Shown here: positions 34,745 through 46,186 of the stretch, one piece after another
How positions within the stretch are numbered: the stretch's first letter is position 1
Layout: the number at the start of each line of letters is the position of its first letter
NCBI RefSeq assembly: GCF_000003815.2
Contig: NC_049988.1
Location: 21,419,409-21,483,408, forward strand
DNA length: 64,000 bases
Origin: Branchiostoma floridae
Lineage: Eukaryota > Chordata > Leptocardii > Amphioxiformes > Branchiostomatidae
Reading direction: 5' to 3'
Made by a program: the position numbers and the translations under genes
The notes under the pieces: model-generated
Databases searched by the model: none
The model's input: the letters and a program-made list of their open reading frames with translations, nothing else
Told to the model about the DNA's origin: nothing

Positions 34745-35690
34745 TCATAGCACCTTTACCTGTACCTGATGCCTGCATCACATCAGGCTTGATCCATATC
34801 AACACCACCTAATGATTCATCAGGTATTACTGTCACTGCCTGGGTATTACTGTCACATTACTGATGCAGATTACTACCCTGACTGTCATGCCTGCAGTTG
34901 GAGTCTGTGTTTGTGTCACCTTTACCTGTACCTAATGCCTACCCCACATCAGAATCTTTCCATATCAACACCACCTAATGACTGATCAGGTATTACTGTC
35001 ACTGCCCGGGTCTTACTGTCACATTACTGATGTAGATTACTGCCCTGTGTCATGTCTACAGTTTTAAATCTGTGTTTGTTGTACCTTTACCTGTACCTAA
35101 TGCCCACCCTACATCAGGCTTTATCCATATCAACACCACCTAATGATTCGTCAGGTATTACTGTCACTGCCTGGGTCTTACTGCCATATTACTGATGTAG
35201 ATTACTGTCACTGCCCGGGTCTTACTGTCACATTACTGATGTAGATTACTGTCACTGCCTGGGTCTTACTGTCACATTACTGATGTAGATTACTGTCACT
35301 GCCCGGGTCTTACTGTCACATTACTGATGTAGATTACTGTCACTGCCTGGGTCTTACTGTCACATTACTGATGTAGATTACTGTCACTGCCTGGGTCTCA
35401 CTGTCACATTGCTGCATATCAACACCACCTAATGATTCATCAGGATATTACTGTCACTGCCTGGGTCTTACTGTCACATTACTGATGCAGTTTACTGCCC
35501 TGTGTCATGTCTACAGTTGGAGTCTGTGTTTGTAGCACCTTTACCTGTACCTGATGCCCACCCTACATCAGAATCTTTCCATATCAACACCACCTAATGA
35601 TTCATCAGGTATTACTGTCACTGCCTGGGTCTTACTGCCGCATTACTGATGCAGATTACTTCTGCTCCTGCACTGAACCCTAATCAGGTC
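34745..35690. repeat. two-level tandem array (about 165-bp unit with 56-57-bp subunits)
   Basis: The long unit (CACCTTTACCTGTACC, CATATCAACACCACCTAATG, TCAGGTATTACTGTCACTGC) occurs at about 34750, 34915, 35085 and 35535. Between 35165 and 35410 a subunit of 56-57 bp (GATTACTGTCACTGCCTGGG, TCTTACTGTCACATTACTG) is amplified about five times with near identity, a recent local expansion inside an older array. Confidence 0.92.
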
Positions 35691-35934
35691 CCCTACATTG
35701 CTGCCATGCATGCCTGGCACCTCCACAGAACTTCCCAGGTTTAAAATCATCTTTATTCCACGCAAGATGAATAATATACAGTCATATGCAGAGCAAAGAT
35801 GAAGCTTTAATCCCCAGTTGGGGTGATGCAGGATGATTTTTCAAGTATCTAGACTAAGTGTGATAGTGCAATGAGGCTTCACTACATTTTGGCCAAGCAC
35901 CCAACACATGTAAAGTAGCAGTTATAATTTTATA

Positions 35935-36320
35935 TAGTGGATATGATTTTGTTAATGGTCAGACATTTCAGGTAGCATCCACTAGCTTTCATATTAGCTG
36001 CCTGCAACCCAGCCAGACGATTAGATGAATAAATATCTTTCATCAGTGAAGATCTTAGGTCCAACGGGTTTGTCATCAAAAACTATGGTTTGATGTGTAA
36101 ATCAGGGGAAGACAAATTTTGTGCAGTTAATAGATAGTCCAATATACGATCATACATTCTAAAAGCCAGGGAAGGCGCTTCATCTCAAGCTAGGTTCTGG
36201 AGAAATAGCTTTCCTGTCAACTTGTCGCCAACAAGATCTCCTAAGTGTTAATAATGAGAGATAGTGGATGCTATCTGAAATGTATCAACATTTCCATAAT
36301 CATATCCAGTTGCATGAATA
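35935..36320. mobile_element. inverted pair of Penelope-like ends with hammerhead-like stems
   Basis: 35937-36000 is the - strand version and 36245-36320 the + strand version of the 50460/28255 family. The + copy keeps perfect stem II AGATAG-TGGATG-CTATCT (36259-36276) followed by GAAATGT, but its CTGATGA is degraded to AATGAG-like sequence. The - copy has AGCTAG/CTACCT (one mismatch) and GAAATGTCTGACC. About 240 bp separates the two. Confidence 0.6.
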
Positions 36321-36364
36321 ATTGCTATTTGGAGTGTAACCTATGGTTACGGGGTAATCCTGTG

Positions 36365-36770
36365 GTGCTTAAGATAAAAGCTAATTCCTGGAAGGAAATC
36401 TTTCCCGGAATTTCACCTGCAGCCACATTCCAGAATCATTTCATCCCGAGGTTATAAAACATGAAAGCTGATTCCAGTAACAAAAGCTTTCCCGGAATTT
36501 AACCTCCAGCCACATTCCAGAATCATTTCATCCCGTGGTTATAAAATACGAAAGCTGATTCCAGTAACAATCAATTAAAATGCTTTCCCAGAATTTTACC
36601 TGCAGCCACATTTCAGAATCATTTCATCCTGGTGATATAAACACTAAAGCCTGCAGCCACATGCATTCCAGAACCATTTCATCCCGTGGTTATGCTGATT
36701 CCAGTAACAAAAGCTTTCCTGGAATATCACCTGCAGCTCCACTTGAGAACCATGCTGCGGTGCTTAACAA
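36365..36770. repeat. tandem array, about 88-bp unit
   Basis: About five copies share CTGCAGCCACATTCCAGAAT, CATTTCATCCCG and GCTGATTCCAGTAACAA. Internal deletions shorten the fourth unit. Confidence 0.85.
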
Positions 36771-36959
36771 GAAACTTAATCTGATTATCGTGCGGGAACA
36801 TCTGTCTTGTGGAGGATTACAGACAGTGAGACCTGTCCTTGGTGCTGATGGAGGAGCTGCACTTACACAAGTAGACAGGCTCTGGATGGTGCTAAACCCG
36901 CCGTTCTTACCACTTGTTCTAATGGGCTTCAGGTTTTCTGTGCCAACTTTGGCTGCTTA

Positions 36960-38110
36960 CTCATGATTGATTGGCTCTGGTACATCCTGTCTATGTATGG
37001 AGCTATACAGCAACATGTGATGTTGGAGAGAGCCATAACAGTAGAGGTTGATTGGATTTTTGACAAACTGTCTCTTAAAGCTATACAGGAACATGTAAGA
37101 TTCAAAAGAATTGTCACCCTAGAATTTGATTGGATATTTGACAAACTGTCTCTTAAAGCTATACAGAAACATGGAAGATTCAAAAGAGTTGTCACCCTAG
37201 AATTTGATTGGATTTTTGACAAACTATCTCTTAAAGCTATAGAGAAACATTCAAGAGATTCAAGAGAGCTGTAGCACTAGCATTTTATTGGATTTTGTAC
37301 AGTCTGTCTTTTTACTAGTCTCTTAACTATGCTATATAGCTGCAGAAAAATTTAAGATTTGAAAGAGCCATAACACTAGAGTTAACGGGATTTTGTGCAT
37401 TCTATCTCTTATCTTAGCTTTAAAGCAAAATCTAAGATTCAGGAGAGCTGTAACCCTGGAATTTGATTGGATTTTATATATTCTGTGTCTTAACTAAGCT
37501 TTAAAGCAAAATATTAGATTCAAGAGACCTGTACTCTAGCATCAGATTGGATTTTGTGCATCCTATCTTTTAACTAAGCTATAACAAGGTGTAAGCCTCG
37601 AGAGAGCTGTAGCTCTAGAGTTAGATGGATTTTGCACATCCTGTCTTTTAACTAGGCTATGCTGAGACCTGTAGGATTCGTGAGAGCCGTAACGCTAGAG
37701 TTAGATTGGATGTTGTACATTCTGTCTCTTAACTAAGCTTTATAGCAAAATCTAAGAGTCAGGAGAGCTGTACTCTAGCATCAGATTGGATTTTGTTCAT
37801 CCTGTCTTTTTACTAAAGCTAAACAAGGTGTAAGCCTCGAGAGAGCTGTAGCTCTAGAGTTAAATGGACTTTGTACATCCTGTCTTTTAACTAGGCTATA
37901 CAGAAACCTGTAACCTTTGAGAGAGCCATAACACGAGTTAAATGGATTTAGAGCATGCTGTCTCTTTAAGCTCTACAGCAAAATGTAAGACTCAGGAGAG
38001 CTGTACTCTTACTAGCATTTAATTGGATTTTGTGCATCCTGTATTTTAACCAGGCGGTACAGACAAATGTAAAATTTAAGAGTGCCATAAAACTGGAGAT
38101 TGATTGGATG
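36960..38110. repeat. tandem array, about 84-bp unit
   Basis: About 13 units share TTGATTGGATTTTTGACAAA, CTGTCTCTTAAAGCTATAC and AAGATTCAAAAGAG-like phrases. The first three or four are in phase with a 28-codon repeat on both strands (frames up to 103 codons), but later units lose phase. Confidence 0.9.
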
Positions 38111-38539
38111 TCAGAAGTGGCGAATGTCCTGTCTGTTGTGTGGGATGGGCTGTCTGTGTGCAGCTAACCATGAGATTTAGCAAGACTGGAGCACCTAACT
38201 CTGGACAGTTTGAGAGGGAAGTGGTTTTTTAATGTCTTAACTTTCAAGAAAGAAGAGCAAAGTATTACTATTATCGTAACTATTTTTGCACTGTTCTCCC
38301 CACTTGCTTTATAGGTTTTGTGTCTTGAATGTCTAATGGCAACTCACTCATCATTGCTTAGCTGTGTTTCTGTGTAAAGTTAACTGTGGGATTCAGGAAT
38401 GCTGCAACACAAGCTTTTGTACACTTTGGGGATGAAGTGTTCTTTGACAGGTCTTTACACATTGTGAATAGTTTCATCAGGTTTGAAAATTACTGGGTAA
38501 CGAGACTCTTTATTAACAACCAGGATCCTGGTCAGTAGT

Positions 38540-38600
38540 GCCCTGAGGAAGATGACAGACAGTCACTGAAATATTGGCAGTTGATTTTACAAAGACATAT
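38540..38600 (+). mobile_element. repeat end with hammerhead-like core (second class)
   Basis: CTGAGGA (38543-38549), GATGAC (38551-38556), GTCACT (38562-38567), GAAAT (38568-38572). Same class as 7335-7400, with the stem partly eroded. Confidence 0.4.
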
Positions 38601-38609
38601 ACTTACATG

Positions 38610-39240
38610 TATAGACTTGTAAGGACGTTAAACAATATAAACTGTATCTCTGTTATATAACTTGCCTCTTACCCCATGACCTCAATGAAAAGCGGCCTGC
38701 AGGCCAATTTGAGCTTTCGTGAATAAATAAAGGTTCTTAGTTGTGAATAAAAAAACGTCAAGTTGTTATCGAATCCTTTCCCTTGGTAGACGAAAGAGCC
38801 TCTTCAGTGCAGTGCCAGCTATCGCTCCTTGCTCAGCATTGATCATATTTGAAGTGTTTTCCCTGTGTTTTCCCTGGCTTTATCATCATTTGTGTGCACA
38901 AAGCTGTGAGGTTCAGAAGACTGTAATGCCAAAGCTCCAGCTCATTCTGGCAAGGAAATGTTCTTCAAAAACTCTTAACCCATAATTGAAAATAGAGCCT
39001 TGCGTATCACCTCAGAAGCAGTAAGCTTACATCCATACTGACTCCATTGGTTCACTGATGACTGGAGTTGAATGCGCTGTAAGTATGACTGGTTGGAGAG
39101 GCTTAGTGTGACATTGAGCAAAGCGAGTGTGCCGACGTTCAGCGCTTCTGTTGGAGCGCACGTCTTGTTACCAGACAGATGCTCCAGAATAAGCTGTTTA
39201 ACCTTGTGTCAGACACCTTGAAGTAAATCAGGTGCATTAT
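38610..39240. other. unique sequence, one probable retroelement tail
   Basis: AAAAGCGGCCTGCAGGCCAATTTGAG (a hairpin at about 38689-38715) followed by GAATAAATAAAGG resembles a LINE 3' end on the + strand; compare the CAGCCCTTCGGGCTG hairpin at 28650. The rest is unremarkable. Confidence 0.35.
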
Positions 39241-40345
39241 CGCTGAGTTGCAGAGTCTCCGTAATCTCCTTAACCTGTGCTTCAGTAAGCCTGCTCTGCC
39301 ATTCTGCAGAGGATGCTAAGCTAAGTTTCCTCTAACGTTCTCACAACCCGTGCTTGGGAAAGCCTGGTCTGCCGTTCTGCAGAGGATGCTGAAAGTTCCT
39401 CCTAACGTTCTCGCAACCTGTGCTTCAGTAAGCCTGCTCTGCCATTCTGCAGAGGATGTAGAGGAAATTTCCTCCTAACGTTCTCACAACCTGTGCTTGG
39501 GTAAGCCTGCTCTGCCATTCTGCAGAGGATGCTGAAAGTTCCTCCTAACGTTCTCGCAACCTGTGCTTCAGTAAGCCTGGTCTGCCATTCTGCAGAGGAT
39601 GCTAGGCAAAGTTTCCTCTAACATTCACTGTTACCTGTGCTTCAGTAAGCCTGCTCTGTCATTCTGCAGAGGATGCTGAAAGTTCCTCCAAACGTTCTCA
39701 CAACCTGTGCTTGGGTAAGCCTGCTCCGCCATTCTGCAGAGGATGCTGAAAGTTCCTCCTAACGTTCTCACAACCTGTGCTTCAGTAAGCCTGGTCTGCC
39801 ATTCTGCAGAGGATGCTAGGCAAAGTTTCCTCTAACATTCACTGTTACCTGTGCTTCAGTAAGCCTGCTCTGTCATTCTGCAGAGGATGCTGAAAGTTCC
39901 TCCTAACGTTCTCACAACCTGTGCTTCGGTAAGCATGCGCCATTCTGCAGAGGATGCTGAAAGTTCCTCCTAACGTTCTCGCAACCTGTGCTTCAGTAAG
40001 CCTGCTCTGTCATTCTGCAGAGGATGTAGAGGAAATTTCCTCCTAACATTCACTGTTACCTGTGCTTCAGTAAGCCTGCTCCGCCGTTCTGCAGAGGATG
40101 CTGAAAGTTCCTCCTAACGTTCTCGCAACCTGTGCTTCAGTAAGCCTGGTCTGCCATTCTGCAGAGGATGCTAGGCAAAGTTTCCTCTAACATTCACTGT
40201 TACCTGTGCTTCAGTAAGCCTGCTCTGTCATTCTGCAGAGGATGCTGAAAGTTCCTCCTAACGTTCTCACAACCTGTGCTTCAGTAAGCCTGCTCTGTCA
40301 TTCTGCAGAAGATGCAGAGGAAATTTCCTCCTAACATTCTCACAA
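39240..40345. repeat. tandem array, about 70-bp unit, with two interleaved variants
   Basis: About 15 units built on CCATTCTGCAGAGGATG and CCTGTGCTTCAGTAAGCCTG. Variant A continues CTGAAAGTTCCTCC with AACGTTCTC; variant B continues CTAGGCAAAGTTTCCTC with AACATTCACTG. Order along the array (A, B and a third AGGAAATTTCC variant) repeats in blocks, so it has higher-order structure. Each unit carries an acceptor-like TTCTGCAG and a donor-like GTAAGC. Confidence 0.93.
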
Positions 40346-40910
40346 CCTCCTCTCATCCTCTCTGCTTTTCACTTTTCTTGAACTGAAGCCAACAAAAACA
40401 GGAATATAACGTATCCTCCTGACTGTGTCTTTTATAAAAGTGATCATAGTTTGTTGTACAATTCCTTCATACTTCCAGTTAGAGCACACAGTCATGTGTA
40501 GATGATGCTTTTTTTTACTGGTGTTCTAAAACCTTACAATGTTGATAATTAATTATGCTAATTATGCTTCAGTCCTGACTTGAGCACTGAAACATAAGTG
40601 CTTTACAAAAATATAAGTGCATATATAAGTTATTATAACCCTGTATCTGCCTATGTGGCATCATTAGCCATCATTAGGAGCAGTAAATTTAGAAGTAAAT
40701 CTGACTAATATGACAGGTAAGTTTGATGGTGTTTTGATAAATGAAAATTCATGGTGTGATTCTCGGCATGTAATAGGAGTATTATGTAACATGTATTATG
40801 TGAAATCTCAGTTTTAATTAGGATAAACTCAACATGTCCACATCACATTTATACCCATTTCTCCTACTACTACACTGTAGAGTTGTGTGGGCAAAATTGA
40901 TGGGATCATT
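40345..40910. other. AT-rich unique sequence, nothing recognised
   Basis: No repeat, frame or terminus seen. Confidence 0.4.
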
Positions 40911-40913
40911 TTG

Positions 40914-40980
40914 TTTAGAAATAATGCTTAACAGGACAATTGCTACAAAATCAGGGCCAAAGGACACAGTTTAGGGGATC
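40914..40980. repeat. 67-bp segment repeated inverted inside the DIRS-like element
   Basis: The reverse complement of 46351-46417 matches at all but one position. Begins TTTAGAAATAATGCTTAAC and ends TTTAGGGGATC. It lies about 630 bp outside the left end of the DIRS-like element. Confidence 0.85.
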
Positions 40981-41559
40981 AGTGATCTAAATGAGGTACA
41001 AGTTTGTCCTCATCTTTCTGTTTTCATTTGACTTTGTACATAATTCTGACTTGAAGATGTCCAGGAACGAAAAAAATTATCAAACGGTCAGATGGTTCAT
41101 TCGCAAAAAAAGTGTTGCAGCCAAGTCTAGTATTTCTAGCGTTACACCAAATAAAATGATGCGGCCTTACGCATATTGAGACTGACACGACTTTATTCAT
41201 AAATGACAACTCAAATCAGCCTCTGGCCACTTTCCATTGACAAAATCGCTTTCCTGAGTAAGTGTTGAAATGCAGGAAATGTTTCGTTACCTCTGTGCTG
41301 TCGCAATTTAATGCTGTCGTGACAAATATTAAATATTACATGTTAAGAGAATGGATGTAAATGAAGAGTAACTGATGTAGCATGAACAGTAAGTGTAGTT
41401 ACCACTTTGATATTTGCAACCCTGTAATATTAATCCCTTCTGTTTAACTACCATCAGCATTAGGTAATACCCGTCACATTATCCACGATCTTTGGGCGTA
41501 TCGATGGAAGATTGCCCATATTCAAGAACAACTGTTACAGAGGTTTGCGCGTATTTTTC

Positions 41560-41606
41560 ACCTGAAAACCTTCCCTGTCACTTTGTACTTTGTACCTTGT
41601 ACAATT
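41560..41606 (+). mobile_element. left half of a LINE tail split by the DIRS-like insertion
   Basis: CTTTGTACCTTGTACAATT here and AATTATTGTGCAATAAAGTT at 46560 join into the same L2/CR1-like tail as at 15700 and 53350. This gives an independent check of the insertion boundaries. Confidence 0.65.
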
Positions 41607-41708
41607 GTCCCTCGACGCTGTCACGTGGTGAACACTGCGTGGATTCTCGCTTCCACGCCCATCCTGAAGCTCATTTGTAGTCACCTGAAAGAAGAAACCC
41701 TCCCCTTT
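41607..41708 (+). repeat. left inverted terminal repeat of the DIRS-like element
   Basis: Starts GTCCCTCGACGCTGTCACGT; the complement of the right repeat except for a few differences (CTGTCACG versus TGAAACG near the tip). Confidence 0.88.
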
Positions 41709-41832
41709 CGGTGACGTGTGCACTCTCGGCTTGCATAATCCTCAGTTATAATTTTTGCTTCGTAATAGTAAGACCTATTCCGTATAGCTCTGTCACATTT
41801 AGTGACCGTAGTTCGAGTTAACATAAGTCTGA

Positions 41833-42339
41833 GTGGTCACGCAAAAGAAAGTGACCCTCATAAGTCGCGCTCTCGGCAAGTTCAAGAGGACAAGAAACGC
41901 GAGCGTAAGAGGAAAACGTCGCGTGAAGATAGGGCAAGTACTGCCCCGCCTGCTCCGCCATGCTGGAACGTGTCCGTGCTTGTGTACAACCACGTGCTTC
42001 GCCGCCGTCCCCCCTGTCAAAAGTCTGGGGGAGTTTATGCGCCGTATGGCCGGTCTCCCGGCAGCACAGGGGAGTTCTACGCTCCATGGCGGCGAGTCTA
42101 CTCCTCGGGAGTCTGAGCAGGAGCATTTGTCCGGGCAGGAGCAGGAAGATTTACCGGAAATTTTACCGGAAATTTTACCGGAGTTGCGTGCCACTTTGGG
42201 CGTCATCACCACACAGGAAGTTCAGAACGCACTCCGTGTGGCCTTCAGCATGATGTCTGAAGAATTCCTGGGAGGTCAGGAAGTTCTCGGCTCCTTTGCG
42301 GCTTCCGTAGGCGCAAAGAGGCATTCAACGTATCCTTAG
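41833..42339 (+). CDS. ORF1 (gag-like) relic of the DIRS-like element
   Basis: A 168-codon frame just inside the left terminal repeat, where DIRS elements carry their first frame. The N-terminal third is basic (KFKRTRNASVRGKRRVK), the middle is Cys/Pro-rich, and an acidic Gln/Glu-rich stretch contains a three-fold P-E-I-L repeat encoded by TTACCGGAAATTT copies (about 42150-42185). No zinc-knuckle motif. The identity as gag is from position only; a further 148-codon frame (42380-42826) may be its continuation after a frameshift. Confidence 0.4.
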   Translation: MVTQKKVTLISRALGKFKRTRNASVRGKRRVKIGQVLPRLLRHAGTCPCLCTTTCFAAVPPVKSLGEFMRRMAGLPAAQGSSTLHGGESTPRESEQEHLSGQEQEDLPEILPEILPELRATLGVITTQEVQNALRVAFSMMSEEFLGGQEVLGSFAASVGAKRHSTYP

Positions 42340-42854
42340 GGATGGTTCTGGCAGGAAGACAAGACTGGAAGGTCGACACATGGTCTCCCTTTTTCCCGGT
42401 GCATCGAGTGTTATTCACCGGCAATGTTCGTGTGTGTTAACAGTAGATGCACAGGGGCACATCGAGAGACATAAGTTTTGCACGGGCGCTGTTCCGCGAG
42501 TCGGTTACAGGACAGTCCTAGTTGCAAATGTGCCCCCATCGCTGGAAGACCTTCAGAGAAACTGGTATAATACCAGTTCGGAGATGCCAGTTCTCAGACG
42601 CCAAGAGTGTGGACAACGCTGGCGACTACTGGCTACATGGGTCTTCCACGATCGGCACAAGATGGTCGCCGAGTGCGTACCATGCCGTCACGAGTACAAC
42701 GTGCTGTCCCACTCCGGTAGGTGTGGTTTCCTTCGACTTACCTTTTTAGGTAACGTTACTCGTAACGTACCCTTTGCACGTTGTCCTCAGTTCACTTTAC
42801 TCCGGTTCCACTTAGTTCATGGATGATGGAGTTGTATTACGTTTTTGTGCCGCA

Positions 42855-43140
42855 TTAAATGCACCGCTAAGTCGGTTTCCACGCAGCAGAATATAATATT
42901 TCCCTGCGTCTGACGCCACATATTTTGATCGCACCGTTGAGTCGGTTTTGTTTCCTCGCAACAGAATATAACTTTCCCTGCGTCTGACGCCACATATTTT
43001 GATTGCACCGTTGAGTCGGTTTCGTTTCCACGCAGCAGAATTTTATTTTTCTCTGCGTCTGTTGCCACATAATTTTACGCACCGTCCAGTCGGTTTCGTT
43101 TACACGCAGCAGAATATATTTTTTCTCTGCGTCTGACCAG
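42855..43140. repeat. four tandem copies of a 70-74-bp unit inside the DIRS-like element
   Basis: GCACCG(T/C)T(G/A)AGTCGGTTT starts at 42861, 42931, 43005 and 43079, each followed by CACGCAGCAGAAT and CTGCGTCTGACGCCACAT-like sequence. It lies just past the gag-like frames. Confidence 0.93.
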
Positions 43141-43179
43141 TCTCTCCGTTCGTTAGAGACACGTAGTTACGTTTTCTAC

Positions 43180-44650
43180 GTTTCTAACTTGGGTAGAAGT
43201 TGTTCAGCGGTTATTTGCCTCAGTTTTACCTTGAGGTTTCAGCAAGGACTCTGTTTTGTCCTGAGTTTCAGCCACCGTTCGTTTCGCTGCATGCGGTTTC
43301 TGCAGTTTAGCTGAGGCTTCCTTCATAGGTGCCTCCTTTTTTGCTGTCTTTGAAACAGTTTCAGTCTAGACAGGTGGTTCCCGCTGGTCCGTTTGGGACT
43401 TACAGTTTACTTAACCGCGCCCGGTGCCTCTGCTAGCTAGCTGAGTTTGTTCGGGCAACCTACTGTTTTCCGCGATCGATCAGTAACGTTATTAAACGTT
43501 AGCGTCATGTCAGTCACTCAGTGTGTTTTTTTGGCCGCAATGTCGTCCTTGTCAGGCGCTTGATTTGGCCGATCTTTTGTTGGTAATACCCTAATTCCTT
43601 TTTTTAGCATAGTGAGCATGTATGTCAGGGTTGATATCCTTGTTTTGGGGCTGTTGCTCCGCTAGATGTGCTCACTTTGTGCCTTCGCACAGCAGATTCC
43701 TTCTAGAATGTTCACAACTGTTCACAACAAACTTGTTTACGTCACGTGAGCGCCCCTGAGCGCCATTTTGTTTTTCGCTTTTCTCGCGAGATTGCCCGAG
43801 TTCTCGACGCCCTCTTGCGGTTTCAGTGTAAACTGCAGTGTTGCATTTGCGTTTGCGGTCCGTTTGAGATTTTATTCCTACGTTGACTGCGGTTTTAGCG
43901 GGTTTGCGGTAGTTACCGCTTTTTAATGTCTGTTTACTTTTTTCTCGACCGTTTTTTGCCGTACCTTTATGGTTTTTACCATTCTGAGGGTGTGTGGTAC
44001 CTATGTCGGTATTTTTTATGGGCAAATTACAGATTCTTGTGCAAGTTTGAGGTAACTTTAAATTAGTTACTAAAATCTAGGAGGTTTTATAAAATTTTAA
44101 ATGAATAGAAAATGTATTTATATATTTTAAAATTATTTAATCTTTTTGTGTTTCACACATGTCAGAGTTTTCTGTTCTGGACTGTTTTTCAGCTGGGTTA
44201 TCTAACCTTTTTTGTGTTCTGAGTTTTACCAAGTTTTCACCATTTCTTGAAATGATGGTAGTTTTCAGGTTTTGTTGCACCTGGTTTGACCTTTGGTTGG
44301 TGTCAGTGTTTAGCATCACTTTACTGTAAAGGTTTTTACCTTTGAGTGTTTTTCCTAGTTTAGTCTAGGTCTATGCTAACCTTTTGGGAATATTTTTCCC
44401 AGTTTTGGTGAATTCCTGAGTTCAGGAGTAGTTCCTTTGAGTAGGATACTAGTTTGTCTTTTGACAAGAACGGGTCTCTTATTGAGTTCTCGGTTCGCAC
44501 TTGTTTTACAAGTTTTGAGCAGTCACAGCAGCGACAGTGTTAGTTCTGCTCAGTTACCTACTTTTTCACCTTCTTCAGGTTCTCCCTCACTCTACAATAT
44601 AAGGAGTGTTGGTTTTTACCATAAAGGGCTAGTCAGGACCCCTTTTTGTT
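43180..44650. other. T-rich internal region of the DIRS-like element
   Basis: Rich in GGTTTTTACC-like words. Short frames on both strands without motifs. Presumably eroded coding or leader sequence. Confidence 0.4.
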
Positions 44651-45559
44651 GATGGGTCAGTTTACCCCCTTTTTACGTTCAGTCATATGGCACTTTCCCA
44701 GTGTCTCAGGGAGAACATCGCGTTAGACAGAGCAGCAGCTCTCTGTTTGGCCTCCCCAAGAGGCATTCGCACAGGTTGACCTTGGGCTCGTTGTAGAGCC
44801 TGGCACTCTCAGATGATGTCCACCTTTCGCAGTGTCACCCTTCTGCTAGGACGCGCGCGTCTCACCGTGTCTGTATCTTAGTTTTTCATCTTCCAAGTTT
44901 GTCAACTGCCGGGTCAGAAACATGTCTCCAGCCCATCACCTCGCCCTCAGCATGTGTAAGTGCGTGGTGGTGAGTAGTCTCCACGTGTCAGCCGTCTTCG
45001 TGTCTGGCTTTGACATCATGCGAGCACTTCCGCGCCAGATCAGTTCATCATTTTCATGCAAGGTTTGCTATTTTAACTTTTGATCTGTGACACCAGTGTG
45101 TTCGTGACCTTACACAAGTGTCCCGGCCTCCGCAAATGGGGAGCATTGGACTTAGTGTATCCCACATATATATATTAGATTCTTACCCAGTTTCTGTCCT
45201 GGGAGCCTGATCTGTAGTACTAGGCGTCGCGTACTGTGTCTATTCAGCAGGCCATTCTCGTCTAAAAGATGCTGATTCCTACATACAATACGAGGTGCGG
45301 GTGTTGCAAATGGCACCGTTCGGGGGCACTTCGGCATGCTACCTTGGAGACTCATCCGGTTCGCGCTTTTTTACAGTCCAGTGCCAACAAGTCTGCTCTT
45401 GTACCAGTAGACTCCCAGGTCCTTCAGACAACTTTCTCTGTGTGGACGTCCCTGGTGACTTTTGTTCTACAGAGAGTGCTAACCTCTGGAGTAGCGACCA
45501 TATTGCTCCTAGCGTCTGAAGGCAAGAGCGAAGGAAGTTGCTCCTCTCCACGTAGGGGA

Positions 45560-46130
45560 AGGTCTCGCTGAGCTGGAGGTAAGTTTATTTGGGACGTTTC
45601 AGTGGTCCTGAAACTCCTGCGTAAGTGGGCACCGGCAAATTGTTTCAAACAGTTGACTCTTAGGTGGCTATGTTAGTAGCCTTAGTGTCGGAAATCAATC
45701 ATTGGCATTGTTGGACTCTAGTCATATGACCTCTTCTAAAGAGGGTTTATCGTTTGAAGTCTACAGACTGACAAAGACTTCTCGACCGGACAAAACTTCT
45801 TATTCTTTGGTTTCTGTCTTAGTTTGAGCAGAAGGAAGTGTGTCCTGTGTTTATTTGAAAGCATTTTTAGCCAGGACAGCAAAGTTCTGTTCTGATTCCG
45901 TTTCAAGAGTGTTCCGCGCATTGGCCAAGCCGCACAAGGCAGTGTGCTCAGCCACGATAGCTCGTTGGCTTATATCATTCCTTTCAGAAGCTAGTTCAGT
46001 CACATAAAGCTTCATTGGCCATTCTGTCAGAAGTGCGCCTACCTTTGCTGTCTGTCAATCCGGGGTATCAGTGAAGGTCATTATGCAAGCGGCTAACTGG
46101 TCTAGTTCTTAGACCTTTGAAAAGTTATGA
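45560..46130 (+). pseudogene. broken tyrosine recombinase of the DIRS-like element
   Basis: Recombinase of the kind that integrates the circular DNA intermediate. From 45828 one frame holds a C-terminal half including YLKAFLART, KPHKAVCSATIARWLISFL and, after a stop near 46003, the catalytic-type H-S-V-R (codons 46020-46031) with MQAANWSS behind it. Another frame upstream (45751-45826) gives RLTKTSRPDKTSYS. At least two in-frame stops, a frameshift, and no catalytic tyrosine where one would be expected (the frame stops at 46128-46130). It is immediately followed by the internal complementary region, as is usual. Clearly inactive. Confidence 0.72.
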
Positions 46131-46186
46131 CTAACCGTCAAATTTGTTTCACTTTGGTCTTTTTGTTCTGGCCTCCGCTTCAAACT

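Noticed and set aside
39240-40345. CRISPR-like regular spacing
   Set aside because: Eukaryotic context, no unique spacers; the units are homologous throughout, so it is a tandem array.
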